From Pseudomonas sp. RIT-562 (GTDB lineage Bacteria > Pseudomonadota > Gammaproteobacteria > Pseudomonadales > Pseudomonadaceae), in the NCBI RefSeq assembly GCF_026241895.1, contig NZ_JAPJIV010000017.1:62001-126000 (forward strand): DNA of 64,000 bases. Direction: 5' to 3'. Position 1 is the stretch's first letter; the number at the start of each line of letters is the position of its first letter. A program made the translations under genes and the position numbers. Below the pieces are notes generated by a model. That model saw only the letters and a list, made by a program, of their open reading frames with translations, searched no databases and was not told the DNA's origin. Shown in pieces: positions 46,830-56,748 of this stretch.

Positions 46830-47906
46830 TCAGAGCTGATCGAAATCCAGCACCACTTTGTCGCTCACCGGAAATGCCTGGCACGACAGCACGTACCCGG
46901 CGGCCACTTCGTAGTCTTCCAGGGCATGGTTGCTGTCCATTTCCACCTCACCCTCGATAACTTTGCATTTGCAGGTCGAGCACACTCCGGCCTTGCACGA
47001 ATAGGGCAGCTCGGCGCCTTGGGCATTGCCAGCGTCGAGGATGCTCTGGCTGTTGCGTGGCAGGTCGAACGCCAGGGCGCGACCATCGCTGATCACGGTG
47101 ATCTGGCTGACGGCCGCATCCACCTGCCGGGCCGCCTCGCGAGCCTCGCGTTTTTGCTGGCTGCCGGCGGCGGCGAACAGTTCGAAGTGAATGCGCTCGG
47201 CCGGCATGCCTTTGGCCTTGAGGCTGTCACGTACGGTTTCAGTCATCTCCTGCGGGCCGCAGATGAACGCCGCATCGAGCGCTTTGACGTCGAGCCAGCG
47301 GGAGAACAGTTGCGCGCATTTTTCGGAGTTGATGCGGCCGTTGTACAGGTCGACGTCCTGCTGTTCGCGGCTGAACACGAAGATCAGGTTGAGGCGCTGC
47401 AAATAGCGGTTTTTCAGGTCTTCGAGCTGCTCACGAAACAGCGCGCCGGAGCTGGAACGGTTGCCGTACAGCAGGGTGACGCGGCTGTGCGGCTCGGTTT
47501 GCAGGGTGGTCTTGATGATCGACAGGATCGGCGTAATGCCACTGCCCGCCGCTACCGCCAGGTAGTTGCCGTGGCGCGAGGGGTCGAGGTCGACGTGAAA
47601 GTGTCCGGCAGGCGGCATCACTTCGAGGCTGTGCCCGGCTTTCAAGTGCTCGTTGGCAAACGCGGAGAAACGCCCGCCGACCACGCGCTTGATGGCGATG
47701 CGCAATTCGCCGTCATTGACTCCGGTGCAGATCGAGTAGGAGCGGCGCACTTCTTCGCCGTCCATCTGCGTGCGCATCACCAGGTGCTGGCCCTGGGTGA
47801 AGTGAAAACTGTCCTGCAAATGCTGCGGAATCTCGAAGGCGATGGACACCGCGTCACGGGTTTCGGCGCGCACGTCCTTGATGGTCAGGCTGTGAAATTT
47901 ACTCAT
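46830..47906 (-). CDS. paaE: PaaE, reductase of phenylacetyl-CoA epoxidase
   Basis: This 358-residue protein passes electrons from NADPH to the PaaABC oxygenase. It has an FAD-binding domain (RRSYSIC, about 55), an NAD-binding domain (AGSGITPILSII, about 120), and a C-terminal plant-type 2Fe-2S ferredoxin with CKAGVCSTCKCKV (about 300-315) and a fourth Cys in LSCQAFP. It follows paaD by 33 bases. Confidence 0.94.
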   Translation of the reverse strand: MSKFHSLTIKDVRAETRDAVSIAFEIPQHLQDSFHFTQGQHLVMRTQMDGEEVRRSYSICTGVNDGELRIAIKRVVGGRFSAFANEHLKAGHSLEVMPPAGHFHVDLDPSRHGNYLAVAAGSGITPILSIIKTTLQTEPHSRVTLLYGNRSSSGALFREQLEDLKNRYLQRLNLIFVFSREQQDVDLYNGRINSEKCAQLFSRWLDVKALDAAFICGPQEMTETVRDSLKAKGMPAERIHFELFAAAGSQQKREAREAARQVDAAVSQITVISDGRALAFDLPRNSQSILDAGNAQGAELPYSCKAGVCSTCKCKVIEGEVEMDSNHALEDYEVAAGYVLSCQAFPVSDKVVLDFDQL

Positions 47907-47939
47907 TCTTGTTCTCCAGCTGGGACGGCCAGGCGCCGC

Positions 47940-48473
47940 TCAGATGCACTTGAAATAATCGAACGGTTCCAGGCAGTCGCGGCACCGATACAAGGCCTTG
48001 CACGCGGTGGAACCAAACTCGCTGAGCACTTCGGTGTGCGCACTGCCGCATTGCGGGCAGGCAATCACCGGGCTTTCGCCCAGCAGGCTGCGTTTGCTGG
48101 TACTGCCATCAGGCGGCGCAATACCGTAGGCGCGCAGGCGTTCGCGGCCGCTGTGGGTGATCCAGTCGGTGGTCCACGCCGGGGTCAACTTGCGCTCCAG
48201 CTGTGGCGCCCTGAACCCGGCGAGCTCCAGGGCGGCGCGGATGTCGCTCTCGATCACTTCGGTGGCGGGGCAGCCGGAGTAGGTCGGCGTCACCACCACG
48301 TGCAAGTGCCCGGCCTGCCAGGCGAGATCGCGTACGATGCCCAGGTCGACCACGCTGACCACCGGCACTTCCGGGTCCATGACATTCGCCAGGGTGGCCC
48401 AGGCGGCTGCCAGGTCGCTCGGTTGTGGCGGCCGCGCGCCCAGGTCGCTGGCGATCAGCTCACCAGGTTGCAT
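47940..48473 (-). CDS. paaD: PaaD, phenylacetyl-CoA epoxidase assembly protein
   Basis: This 177-residue protein has an N-terminal MIP18/DUF59-type domain (LANVMDPEVPVVSVVDLGIV, then YSGCPATEVIESDI) and a C-terminal zinc-ribbon-like part (CPQCGS ... YRCRDC). PaaD is thought to help assemble the iron-sulfur or diiron centres of the epoxidase. The ATG at 48473 overlaps the end of paaC by 14 bases, consistent with coupled translation. Confidence 0.92.
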   Translation of the reverse strand: MQPGELIASDLGARPPQPSDLAAAWATLANVMDPEVPVVSVVDLGIVRDLAWQAGHLHVVVTPTYSGCPATEVIESDIRAALELAGFRAPQLERKLTPAWTTDWITHSGRERLRAYGIAPPDGSTSKRSLLGESPVIACPQCGSAHTEVLSEFGSTACKALYRCRDCLEPFDYFKCI

Positions 48474-49221
48474 CGGGGTACGCTCGTGGCAGGCATTGCA
48501 TCTCGGCCAGCAGGATGCCCAGGTGTTCGGAGTGCAAGCCCTTGCGCGCATCGAGGTAGAAGTAACTCGGTGCGGCGGGCACTGGCAGGGTGGCGCTGGC
48601 GAAGATCTCGCTGACGGTGGTGTGCCAGGCGGCGGCGACTTGGGCAGCGTCAGCAATGATGCCGGCAGCGTGCAGGCGTTGTTCGCTGTCGTTGGCACTG
48701 GTCAGTTCGACGGTAAAGCGCCAGACCTCGGGAATCGCCGCGAGCATACGCTGGTGGCTGTGCTCGGTGCCGTCACCCAGGCGTTCAACCCACTCGCCTG
48801 AGCGACGCAGGTGATAGGTGACTTCCTTGACGGCCTTGGCGGCAATCCCGGCAATGCGTTCATCGCTGGACTGGCTCAGACCCTTGAGCACCTGCAGATG
48901 CCAGGCGTCGTAGAGGAATTGCTTGAGGATGGTCACCGCGTAGTCGCCGTTGGGTTGTTCCACCAGCAGCAGGTTGCGATAGGCCCGTTCATCCCGGCGA
49001 AACGCCAGGTGATCGGCGTCGCGGCCGTCGTCCAGCAGTTCGGCCGCGTATTCCAGCCAGTTGCGGGCCTGGCCGACGAGGTCGAGGCCAACGTTCATCA
49101 ATGCCAGCTCTTCTTCCAGCGCCGGCGCCTTGCCGCACCATTGGCACAGGCGCTGGCCCTGGATCAGGGCGCTGTCGCCGAGACGCAGCAAGTATTCGAT
49201 CAGATCAGTCTTGGAGTTCAT
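48460..49221 (-). CDS. paaC: PaaC, structural subunit of phenylacetyl-CoA epoxidase
   Basis: This 253-residue ferritin-like subunit pairs with PaaA in the epoxidase core. It resembles PaaA but lacks a full diiron ligand set, as usual for PaaC. Family landmarks are LGDSALIQGQRLCQWCG, NVGLDLVGQARNWLEYA and EHSHQRM. The ATG at 49221 is used; four more codons are open upstream. It lies 8 bases after paaB. Confidence 0.93.
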   Translation of the reverse strand: MNSKTDLIEYLLRLGDSALIQGQRLCQWCGKAPALEEELALMNVGLDLVGQARNWLEYAAELLDDGRDADHLAFRRDERAYRNLLLVEQPNGDYAVTILKQFLYDAWHLQVLKGLSQSSDERIAGIAAKAVKEVTYHLRRSGEWVERLGDGTEHSHQRMLAAIPEVWRFTVELTSANDSEQRLHAAGIIADAAQVAAAWHTTVSEIFASATLPVPAAPSYFYLDARKGLHSEHLGILLAEMQCLPRAYPDATW

Positions 49222-49229
49222 GGTCGACC

Positions 49230-49511
49230 TCACATGTGCCCGACTTCGGCTGGCAATTCATAGAAGCTGGCGTGGCGATACACCTTGTCGTCAGCCGGGT
49301 CGAACAACGGGTCTTTCTCGTCCGGCGAGGACGCGGTGATCAGCGCCGAGGGCACCACCCAAAGGCTTACACCTTCGCTGCGACGGGTGTACAGCTCCCG
49401 CGCATTCTCGATAGCCATGGTGGTGTCGGCGGCATGCACGCTGCCGACATGCTTGTGGTTGAGGCCGTGCTTGCTGCGCACGAAGACTTCGAAAAGGGTC
49501 CATTCGGACAT
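49230..49511 (-). CDS. paaB: PaaB, small subunit of phenylacetyl-CoA epoxidase
   Basis: This 93-residue protein has the PaaB hallmark WTLFEVFVRSKHGLNHKHVG and ARELYTRRSEGVSLWVVPS. It is the small structural subunit that organises the PaaAC core. It lies between paaA and paaC in the standard order, 28 bases after paaA. Confidence 0.95.
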   Translation of the reverse strand: MSEWTLFEVFVRSKHGLNHKHVGSVHAADTTMAIENARELYTRRSEGVSLWVVPSALITASSPDEKDPLFDPADDKVYRHASFYELPAEVGHM

Positions 49512-49539
49512 GACAGTGTCTCCAGATCAGGTAGCCGAA

Positions 49540-50529
<990 letters not shown>

Positions 50530-50576
50530 GGGGGGTCTCCCGCCGTGAATCTGTTTGATGGCATGGAGAACTTTAT

Positions 50577-50639
50577 AAGCGATACAGAAATTAATATCAA
50601 ACACAAAATATCGTGTCGTGTAGTTTTTGTGTATCGCTT
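50577..50639. promoter_or_regulatory. Inverted repeat, candidate PaaX operator at paaA
   Basis: AAGCGATACA (50577-50586) is repeated exactly in reverse complement as TGTATCGCTT (50630-50639), 43 bases apart, in the paaA promoter region. Extended half-sites GCGATACAGAAAT and GCGATACACAAAA resemble GTGATACGTAAAT-type sites before paaF and paaY. Confidence 0.55.
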
Positions 50640-50685
50640 TGGGAGGTGGGTGTATATCCGTTTTTGCGGTGATGGCTGCTTAGGG

Positions 50686-50944
50686 TTCCGCCCTTACGGC
50701 GGGTCACTTTTGGCAAACGGCCCCAAAAGTAACCAAAAGGTCTTTGCCCCACCACTTGGCACCTCGCTTAGGCTCGGTGTGCCCGAACGCAGGCATTGCG
50801 CAGCGGGTCGCTGCGATGGGCCATCCCTGGCCCAGCGCAGCTAAACCGGCATCCTTGCCGGTTTACCCGCTGCGCAATACCTGCGTTCGGCCAGCGTGGT
50901 TAACGGGGCGTCCGCGATCAAAAACCTCGCCGAGGCGGCCTTAA
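50686..50944 (+). repeat. Long intergenic repeat, copy 2
   Basis: This segment is nearly the same as that at 19063-19363 (TTCCGCCCTTACGGCGGG through TTAACGGGG). It forms an inverted repeat with the copy at 51178-51470. Frames in it (for example 50744-50944) are not believed to be genes. Confidence 0.8.
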
Positions 50945-51018
50945 AGCCGACCTGACGGGTAGTTCGGCTTTGCATTGGTGGTGTTACGTGAACGCACTGT
51001 TTGGCACAACGAAAACCC

Positions 51019-51142
51019 CTGTAGGAGCCCGGCTTGCCGGCGATGGCGGTCTCGCGGGCGCTATCGCCTACAGAGAGTCGTGTGTATTCAAGAAGTACGC
51101 GTAATCGTTCACGTCCATCGCGAGCAGGCTCGCTCCTACAGA
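51019..51142. repeat. Two unlike REP elements between the inverted long repeats
   Basis: GTAGGAGCCCGGCTTGCCGG at 51019 is of the GCCGGCG type, and CATCGCGAGCAGGCTCGCTC ending near 51140 is of the CTCGCGATG type in minus orientation. A partial CTATCGCCTACAG tail lies at 51061-51073. Confidence 0.75.
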
Positions 51143-51177
51143 GGGTTAGCGCAATGCAAGAGGCCAGGCACGTCCAG

Positions 51178-51470
51178 ATAAGCGCAGCGCGCCGGCTTGA
51201 TGCCTTGGTCGGCCCGCAGGCCGCCACGGCACGGTTGTTGATCACGGACGCCCATTAACCACGCTGGCCGAACGCAGGTATTGCGTAGCGGGTAAACCGG
51301 CAAGGATGCCGGTTTAGCCGCGCTGGGCCAGGGACGGCCCATCGCGGCGACCCGCGGAGCAATGCCGGAGTGAGGGCACACCGAGCCTAGGCGAGGTGCC
51401 GAGTGGTAGGGCACAAAGCGTTTGGTTACTTTGCGCTTTTCAAAGTAACCCGCCGTAAGGGCGGAATCAT
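51178..51470 (-). repeat. Long intergenic repeat, copy 3 (inverted)
   Basis: This is the reverse complement of the long repeat, including CCACGCTGGCCGAACGCAGG and the end CCCGCCGTAAGGGCGGAA. It leads directly into the 120-bp tandem array. Confidence 0.8.
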
Positions 51471-52065
51471 AAGCCGCCGTAACCGCAGCAAAGGATATGT
51501 ACGCAAAGCAAGATCAAAAGATCGCAGCCTCGTTTCACTCGACAGCTCCTACAGGAAAATCAGTGCAACCTGCCGTAAGGGCGGAACCATAAGCAGCCGT
51601 AACCGCAGCAAAGGATATGTACACAAAGCAAGATCAAAAGATCGCAGCCTCGTTTCACTCGACAGCTCCTACAGGAAAATCAGTGCAACCTGCCGTAAGG
51701 GCGGAATCATAAGCCGCCGTAACCGCAGCAAAGGATATGTACCCAAAGCAAGATCAAAAGATCGCAGCCTCGTTTCACTCGACAGCTCCTACTGGAAAAT
51801 CAGTGCAACCCGCCGTAAGGGCGGAACCGTAAGCAGCCGTAACCGCAGGAAAGGATATGTACACAAAGCAAGATCAAAAGATCGCAGCCTCGTTTCACTC
51901 GACAGCTCCTACAGGAAAATCAGTGCAACCCGCCGTAAGGGCGGAACCATAAGCAGCCGTAACCGCAGCAAAGGATATGTACACAAAGCAAGATCAAAAG
52001 ATCGCAGCCTCGTTTCACTCGACAGCTCCTACAGGAAAATCAGTGCAACCTGCCGTAAGGGCGGA
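51451..52065 (-). repeat. 120-bp tandem repeat array, five full copies plus a partial sixth
   Basis: Units start at 51451, 51571, 51691, 51811, 51931 and a partial at 52051, each with GCCGTAAGGGCGGAA, then CCGTAACCGCAGCAAAGG, then AAGATCAAAAGATCGCAGCC and TTTCACTCGACAGCTCCTAC. Copies differ by only a few bases. Since 120 is divisible by three, a long open frame runs through it with 40-residue repeats, but this is best explained by the repeat itself. A single reverse copy lies at 18973-19085. Confidence 0.93.
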
Positions 52066-52111
52066 ACTGACCAGCCATAACAAAAAAGCGGATATATCCC
52101 CAATCAAACCC

Positions 52112-52140
52112 AAAAAAAAAGCCCCGACAAAGCGGGGCCA
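52112..52140 (-). terminator. Intrinsic terminator of the paaFGHIJK operon
   Basis: On the minus strand GGCCCCGCTTTGTCGGGGC folds into a GC stem and is followed by nine T (the A run at 52112-52120 on the plus strand). It lies just after the paaK stop. Confidence 0.88.
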
Positions 52141-52156
52141 AAAAGGGGTGCAGCAG

Positions 52157-53482
52157 TCATCCCTTGGGACGCTTGTCCATCACATGACAAGCCTTGCCCT
52201 CAGACCGCTTGATCGAATGCAAAGGCTGCAAAACAATCCGCGAACTGATCCCGATATACGTCTTGATATGCCGGCTCAACTCAGCGCAAACCGCCTTCTG
52301 CTGATCCTCGCTCAAATACTGATGCTCGGCCTTGAGCTCCACATGCACGTCAACGCTGTCCAGATTGCCATTGCGATACAGATGAATCTCATAACACTCT
52401 GAAAGCTGTTTGATCTTCAGCACCTGTTCCTCGATCTGCGTCGGAAACACGTTCACCCCGCGGATGATCAACATGTCATCGCTGCGCCCGGTGATCTTGT
52501 CGATCCGCCGCATCGGCCGCGCCGTGCCTGGCAGCAGGCGGGTCAGGTCGCGGGTGCGGTAGCGGATCATCGGCAAGGCTTCCTTGCTCAGCGAGGTGAA
52601 CACCAGCTCGCCCATCTGCCCGTCCGGCAGCACTTCGCCAGTGACCGGATCGATGATTTCCGGGTAGAAATGGTCCTCCCAGATGGTCGGCCCGTCCTTG
52701 GTTTCTGCGCACTCCATGGCAACGCCCGGGCCCATGATTTCCGAGAGGCCATAGATATCCAGCGCGGTAATCCCCAGGCGATTCTCGATGGCGCTGCGCA
52801 GTTCGCCGGTCCAGGGTTCGGCACCGAAAATGCCCAGGCGCAGGGCCAGCTTGTGCGGGTCGATGCCCTGGCGTTCGATTTCGTCGGCGATGTTGAGCAT
52901 GTAGGACGGCGTGACCATGATGATGTCCGGCTGGAAATCCTTGATCAGCTGCACCTGCTTCTCGGTCTGGCCGCCGGACATTGGAATCACCGTGCAGCCC
53001 AGGCGCTCGGCGCCGTAGTGGGCGCCGAGGCCGCCGGTGAACAGGCCGTAGCCATAGGAAATATGCACCTTGTCGCCGCGGCGGCCGCCAGCGGCACGGA
53101 TCGAGCGGGCAACGACATTGGCCCAGGTGTCGATGTCGTTCTGGGTGTAGCCCACCACCGTCGGCTTGCCGGTGGTGCCGCTGGAAGCGTGCAGGCGCAC
53201 GATGTCGTGCATCGGCACGGCGAACATACCGTAGGGGTAGTTGTCGCGCAGGTCGGTCTTGGTGGTGAAGGGAAATTTCGCCAGGTCTTCCAGGGATTTG
53301 ATGTCGTCTGGGTGCACGCCCAGCGCATCGAAACGTTGGCGGTACAGGGGCACATTGTTGTAGGCGTGGTTCAGGCTCCAGCGCAGACGCTCCAGCTGGT
53401 GCTGACGGAGTTCGTCGATGCTGGCGGTTTCCAGCGGGTCCAGCTGTGGGTCAAGCACGGCGTTGGCAATTGGCATGTTCAT
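52157..53482 (-). CDS. paaK: PaaK, phenylacetate-CoA ligase
   Basis: This 441-residue AMP-forming ligase activates phenylacetate with ATP and CoA. It shows the P-loop-like SSGTTGKPTVVGYT (about 90-105), YGYGLFTGGLGAHYG, the GAEPW motif (about 238), DIYGLSE (about 256) and the C-terminal hinge region ITGRSDDMLIIRG (about 330). The ATG at 53482 follows GAGTG; a second ATG two codons later is also possible. It is the last gene of the paaF-K series and has its own terminator, with about 100 bases to paaJ. Confidence 0.94.
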   Translation of the reverse strand: MNMPIANAVLDPQLDPLETASIDELRQHQLERLRWSLNHAYNNVPLYRQRFDALGVHPDDIKSLEDLAKFPFTTKTDLRDNYPYGMFAVPMHDIVRLHASSGTTGKPTVVGYTQNDIDTWANVVARSIRAAGGRRGDKVHISYGYGLFTGGLGAHYGAERLGCTVIPMSGGQTEKQVQLIKDFQPDIIMVTPSYMLNIADEIERQGIDPHKLALRLGIFGAEPWTGELRSAIENRLGITALDIYGLSEIMGPGVAMECAETKDGPTIWEDHFYPEIIDPVTGEVLPDGQMGELVFTSLSKEALPMIRYRTRDLTRLLPGTARPMRRIDKITGRSDDMLIIRGVNVFPTQIEEQVLKIKQLSECYEIHLYRNGNLDSVDVHVELKAEHQYLSEDQQKAVCAELSRHIKTYIGISSRIVLQPLHSIKRSEGKACHVMDKRPKG

Positions 53483-53581
53483 GATTTCACTCGAATTGTT
53501 TTTGTGTTTCAACCCTGTCACGCCAGGGCTTTGAGTGCATGCCCCAAGGATACCTCTCGGCTCCCCGGGAATCGCGGTTCT

Positions 53582-54793
53582 TTAGTCGGACAGGCGCTCG
53601 ATGATCAACGCGATGCCCTGGCCGACGCCGATGCACATGGTGCACAAGGCATAACGACCCTTGCGCTCCTCAAGCTCGTGCAGGGCGGTGGTGACCAGTC
53701 GTGCGCCGCTCATGCCCAGTGGATGACCCAGGGCAATCGCTCCACCGTTGGGGTTGACCCGCGGGTCGGTGTCGCTCAGGCCGAGCTCGCGCAGCACCGC
53801 CAGGCCTTGCGCGGCAAAGGCTTCATTGAGTTCGATGACGTCCATCTCGGCCAGGCTCAGGTTGGCCAGTTCCAGCACCTTGCGAGTCGCCGGCACCGGG
53901 CCGATGCCCATGATGCGTGGCTCGACGCCGGCCGTGGCCATGGCGACCACACGGCCGCGGGCGTGTAAACCGTGGCGCTTGGCGACTTCGGGGCTCGCCA
54001 GCAGCAGGGCGCAGGCGCCGTCGTTGACCCCGGAGGCGTTACCGGCGGTGATGCTGCCGCCTTCGCGAAAGGGCGTACCGAGCTTTTGCAGCTGCTCAAG
54101 CGTGGTATCGCCGCGCGGGTGTTCATCGTGCTCGACGACTTTCGCCGGACCTTTGCGCTGGGGTATTTGCACCGCGACGATTTCCCGGGCCAGGCGTCCA
54201 CTGGCCTGGGCCGCCGCAGCCCGTTGCTGGCTGCGCAGGGCGAAGGCGTCCTGGTCGGCGCGGGAGATGTTGAACTGTTCGGCGACGTTTTCCGCGGTCT
54301 CCGGCATGGAGTCGATGCCGAAGGTTTTTTTCATCTGCGGATTGACGAAGCGCCAGCCGATGGTGGTGTCATAGATGTTTGCATCGCGGGAGAACGCCTG
54401 CTCGGCCTTGCCCATCACCAGGGGCGCACGGGACATCGACTCGACGCCACCGACCAGCATCAGCCCGGCCTCACCACTGCGAATCGCCCGGGCAGCCGTG
54501 CCGATCGCATCCAGCCCGGAACCGCACAGGCGGTTGAGCGTCGTGCCCGGAACGCTTACCGGCAGCCCGGCCAACAGCGCCGACATGCGCGCGACGTTAC
54601 GGTTGTCTTCGCCGGCCTGGTTGGCGCAGCCGTAGATCACGTCGTCCACCGCTGCCCAGTCGACCTGCGGATGACGCCGCAGCAGTTCGCGCAGCGGCAC
54701 CGCGCCGAGGTCGTCGGCGCGCACGCTGCTGAGGGCACCGGCATAGCGGCCGATCGGGGTCCGCACCGCGTCGATGATCAAGGCATCATTCAT
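53582..54793 (-). CDS. paaJ: PaaJ, 3-oxoadipyl-CoA thiolase
   Basis: This 403-residue thiolase has the acyl Cys in TLNRLCGSG (about residue 90), NEAFAAQG, the His in ALGHPLGMSG and the final Cys in CIGVGQG. The stretch IIDAVRTPIGRYAGALS and length match the PcaF/PaaJ group that cleaves 3-oxoadipyl-CoA to succinyl-CoA and acetyl-CoA. The ATG at 54793 overlaps paaI by 8 bases. Confidence 0.92.
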   Translation of the reverse strand: MNDALIIDAVRTPIGRYAGALSSVRADDLGAVPLRELLRRHPQVDWAAVDDVIYGCANQAGEDNRNVARMSALLAGLPVSVPGTTLNRLCGSGLDAIGTAARAIRSGEAGLMLVGGVESMSRAPLVMGKAEQAFSRDANIYDTTIGWRFVNPQMKKTFGIDSMPETAENVAEQFNISRADQDAFALRSQQRAAAAQASGRLAREIVAVQIPQRKGPAKVVEHDEHPRGDTTLEQLQKLGTPFREGGSITAGNASGVNDGACALLLASPEVAKRHGLHARGRVVAMATAGVEPRIMGIGPVPATRKVLELANLSLAEMDVIELNEAFAAQGLAVLRELGLSDTDPRVNPNGGAIALGHPLGMSGARLVTTALHELEERKGRYALCTMCIGVGQGIALIIERLSD

Positions 54794-55235
54794 TCGGGTT
54801 CTCCTGCGCCAGCACAGTGCCGCGCACTTTGTAGGATTTGCCATGGAACAGCGCGATCAGCTGGCCCTGTTGGTTTTCAATGCGTACGTCGTAATTGCCG
54901 GTGCGGCCGGATCGACTTTGCTCGATGCAATCGGCCGTGAGCGTGTCGCCCAAATGAGCCGGTGCGATGTAGTCGATGCTGCAACCGATGGCCACCGTGG
55001 CGTCGTTGTAACTGTTACAGGCAAAGGCAAACGCCGAGTCGGCGAGGGCGAACAGGTAGCCGCCGTGGCAGGTGCCGTGGCCCTGGATCATGTCGGCGCG
55101 CACGCTCATGCCGACCCGAGCGCAACCGGGCGCCGCAGACAGCAGGCGCATGCCCATGGCCTGGCTGGCGGCGTCGCGCTGGAGCATGGTTTGCGCGCAG
55201 GTACTGGCCAGGTGCATGGCTTCGTGATTAGTCAT
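54786..55235 (-). CDS. paaI: PaaI, hotdog-fold acyl-CoA thioesterase
   Basis: This 149-residue hotdog protein has the PaaI signature GHGTCHGGYLFALADSAFA with the conserved HGG and the Asp nearby. It probably rescues CoA from dead-end phenylacetyl-CoA intermediates. The ATG at 55235 follows GGGAGAACC and overlaps the end of paaH by 8 bases. Confidence 0.93.
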   Translation of the reverse strand: MTNHEAMHLASTCAQTMLQRDAASQAMGMRLLSAAPGCARVGMSVRADMIQGHGTCHGGYLFALADSAFAFACNSYNDATVAIGCSIDYIAPAHLGDTLTADCIEQSRSGRTGNYDVRIENQQGQLIALFHGKSYKVRGTVLAQENPNE

Positions 55236-56745
55236 GAAAGGTTCTCCCTTCGGCGACCCGACGGCGCAACAGCAGCGACGGGCGATAGCGTTCTTCGCCG
55301 TAGCCGGCTTGCAGGTTTTCCAGGACGCTGAGGATGTGCGCCAGGCCAATGGAGTCCGCCCAGGCCAATGGGCCCAAGGGGTAATTGACCCCGGCGCGCA
55401 TCGCCAGGTCGACGTCGGCGGCCGAAGCCACACCTTGCAGCACCGCGTCGGCGGCTTCGTTGGCGAGCATCGCGACGGTGCGCAATACGGCCAGGGCTGG
55501 GCTGTCGCTGAGTTGGCTGACGCTGAAGCCGGCTCGTTGCAGCAGGGCGACGCCGTGCTCCAGTGCGGCAGGGTGGATGTCGGCGCAGCAGCTGATGGCG
55601 ATCCGACTCGCCTGGCGATAATCCAACGCCAGGTCGAGGAGGATCAGGTTGTCCAGGCCATCTTCCCTGGCGCGCTGGCAGGCCATGCGGCCGTCGCTCA
55701 AGGCGAGCACCGCGTCGCCGACCCGCAGCAGGCCCTGGCCATCGCGCTGAATCACTTCAATATCGTGCTCGCGCAACCGCGCCTGCAGCGCGTTGGCCGC
55801 GCCCAGATCGCCTTCCACGACACAGGTATCAACGATGGTGTGGCTGCTGATTTCAGTGGGTTGCGCGCGGGTGACACTCTCGCAGTAGTCGTAGAACCCC
55901 TGGCCGCTCTTGCGTCCAAGGCGACCTGCATCCACCAGTTCTTTCTGGATCAGGGACGGCAGGAATCGCGTGTCGCCGTAATAGGCATCGAACACCGAGC
56001 AGGTCACGGCGTAGTTGACGTCGTGACCGATCAGGTCGGTCAACTCGAACGCGCCCATGGCAAAGCCGCCGGCGTCTCGCATCAGCGCATCCAGGGTCGG
56101 GCTGTCGGCGGCGCCTTCCTGCAGCAGGCGCAGGTTTTCGGCGTAGAACGGACGAGCGACACGGTTGACGATGAAGCCAGGCGTCGAGCGAGTGTGTACC
56201 GGTTTTTTGCCCCAGGCCTTGGCGGTGTCGTATAGGCACTCGGCCAATGCCGGAGCGCTGGCCAGGCCCGAGACGATTTCCACCAGCGCCATCACCGGCG
56301 CCGGATTGAAGAAGTGCAAGCCCAGCAGGCGTTGCGGGTGGTCGAGTTGCGCGGCAATGCTGGTGATCGACAGGGACGAAGTGTTGCTCGCCAGAATGCA
56401 GTCGGCACTGCACAGGCTTTCCAGCTGACGGAACAACGCGCGTTTGACTTCGAGGTTTTCGACGATGGCTTCGATGATCAGCGCGCAATCGCTCAGCGCC
56501 TCGATGTTGTCCACAGCCCGCAGGCGCGCGACCGTTGCCATCCGCGCCTGGTCCGACAGCTTGCCTTTTTCGACCCGTTTGCCCAATTGCCGGTCAATGC
56601 CGTCGATGGCTTGCGCCGCAGCGCCAGGGCGGTTGTCCAGCAACAGCACCGGATGGCCGGCCTGTGCCGCGACCTGGGCAATCCCGGCGCCCATGGCTCC
56701 GGCACCAATGACGGCGATGCGTGCGTTGATGTTGAGTGCTGTCAT
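55228..56745 (-). CDS. paaH: PaaH, 3-hydroxyadipyl-CoA dehydrogenase
   Basis: This 505-residue NAD-dependent dehydrogenase has a Rossmann start (GAGAMGAGIAQVAAQAG, about 13-29), the catalytic stretch GLHFFNPAPVM and STPGFIVNRVARPF, then a duplicated C-terminal dimerisation domain (GVNYPLGPLAWADSIGL near 460), as in long PaaH proteins. It oxidises 3-hydroxyadipyl-CoA to the 3-oxo form. It lies 3 bases after paaG. Confidence 0.93.
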   Translation of the reverse strand: MTALNINARIAVIGAGAMGAGIAQVAAQAGHPVLLLDNRPGAAAQAIDGIDRQLGKRVEKGKLSDQARMATVARLRAVDNIEALSDCALIIEAIVENLEVKRALFRQLESLCSADCILASNTSSLSITSIAAQLDHPQRLLGLHFFNPAPVMALVEIVSGLASAPALAECLYDTAKAWGKKPVHTRSTPGFIVNRVARPFYAENLRLLQEGAADSPTLDALMRDAGGFAMGAFELTDLIGHDVNYAVTCSVFDAYYGDTRFLPSLIQKELVDAGRLGRKSGQGFYDYCESVTRAQPTEISSHTIVDTCVVEGDLGAANALQARLREHDIEVIQRDGQGLLRVGDAVLALSDGRMACQRAREDGLDNLILLDLALDYRQASRIAISCCADIHPAALEHGVALLQRAGFSVSQLSDSPALAVLRTVAMLANEAADAVLQGVASAADVDLAMRAGVNYPLGPLAWADSIGLAHILSVLENLQAGYGEERYRPSLLLRRRVAEGRTFHD

Positions 56746-56748
56746 GAC

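Noticed and set aside
50744-51414. Short frames inside the long repeats (for example 50744-50944, 51136-51414)
   Set aside because: They fall in a repeated non-coding element present in both orientations, and recur wherever the element occurs.
51451-52065. Regular 120-base repeats considered as a CRISPR array
   Set aside because: Units are contiguous with no unique spacers, far longer than CRISPR repeats, and no cas genes are near.
51403-52080. 225-codon open frame with 40-residue repeats
   Set aside because: It arises because the 120-bp repeat length is a multiple of three; no family, no ribosome site, and the same DNA occurs singly elsewhere without a frame.
52670-53968. 432-codon plus-strand frame across paaK and paaJ
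   Set aside because: It lies opposite two clear enzymes and crosses their boundary; no domain is seen.
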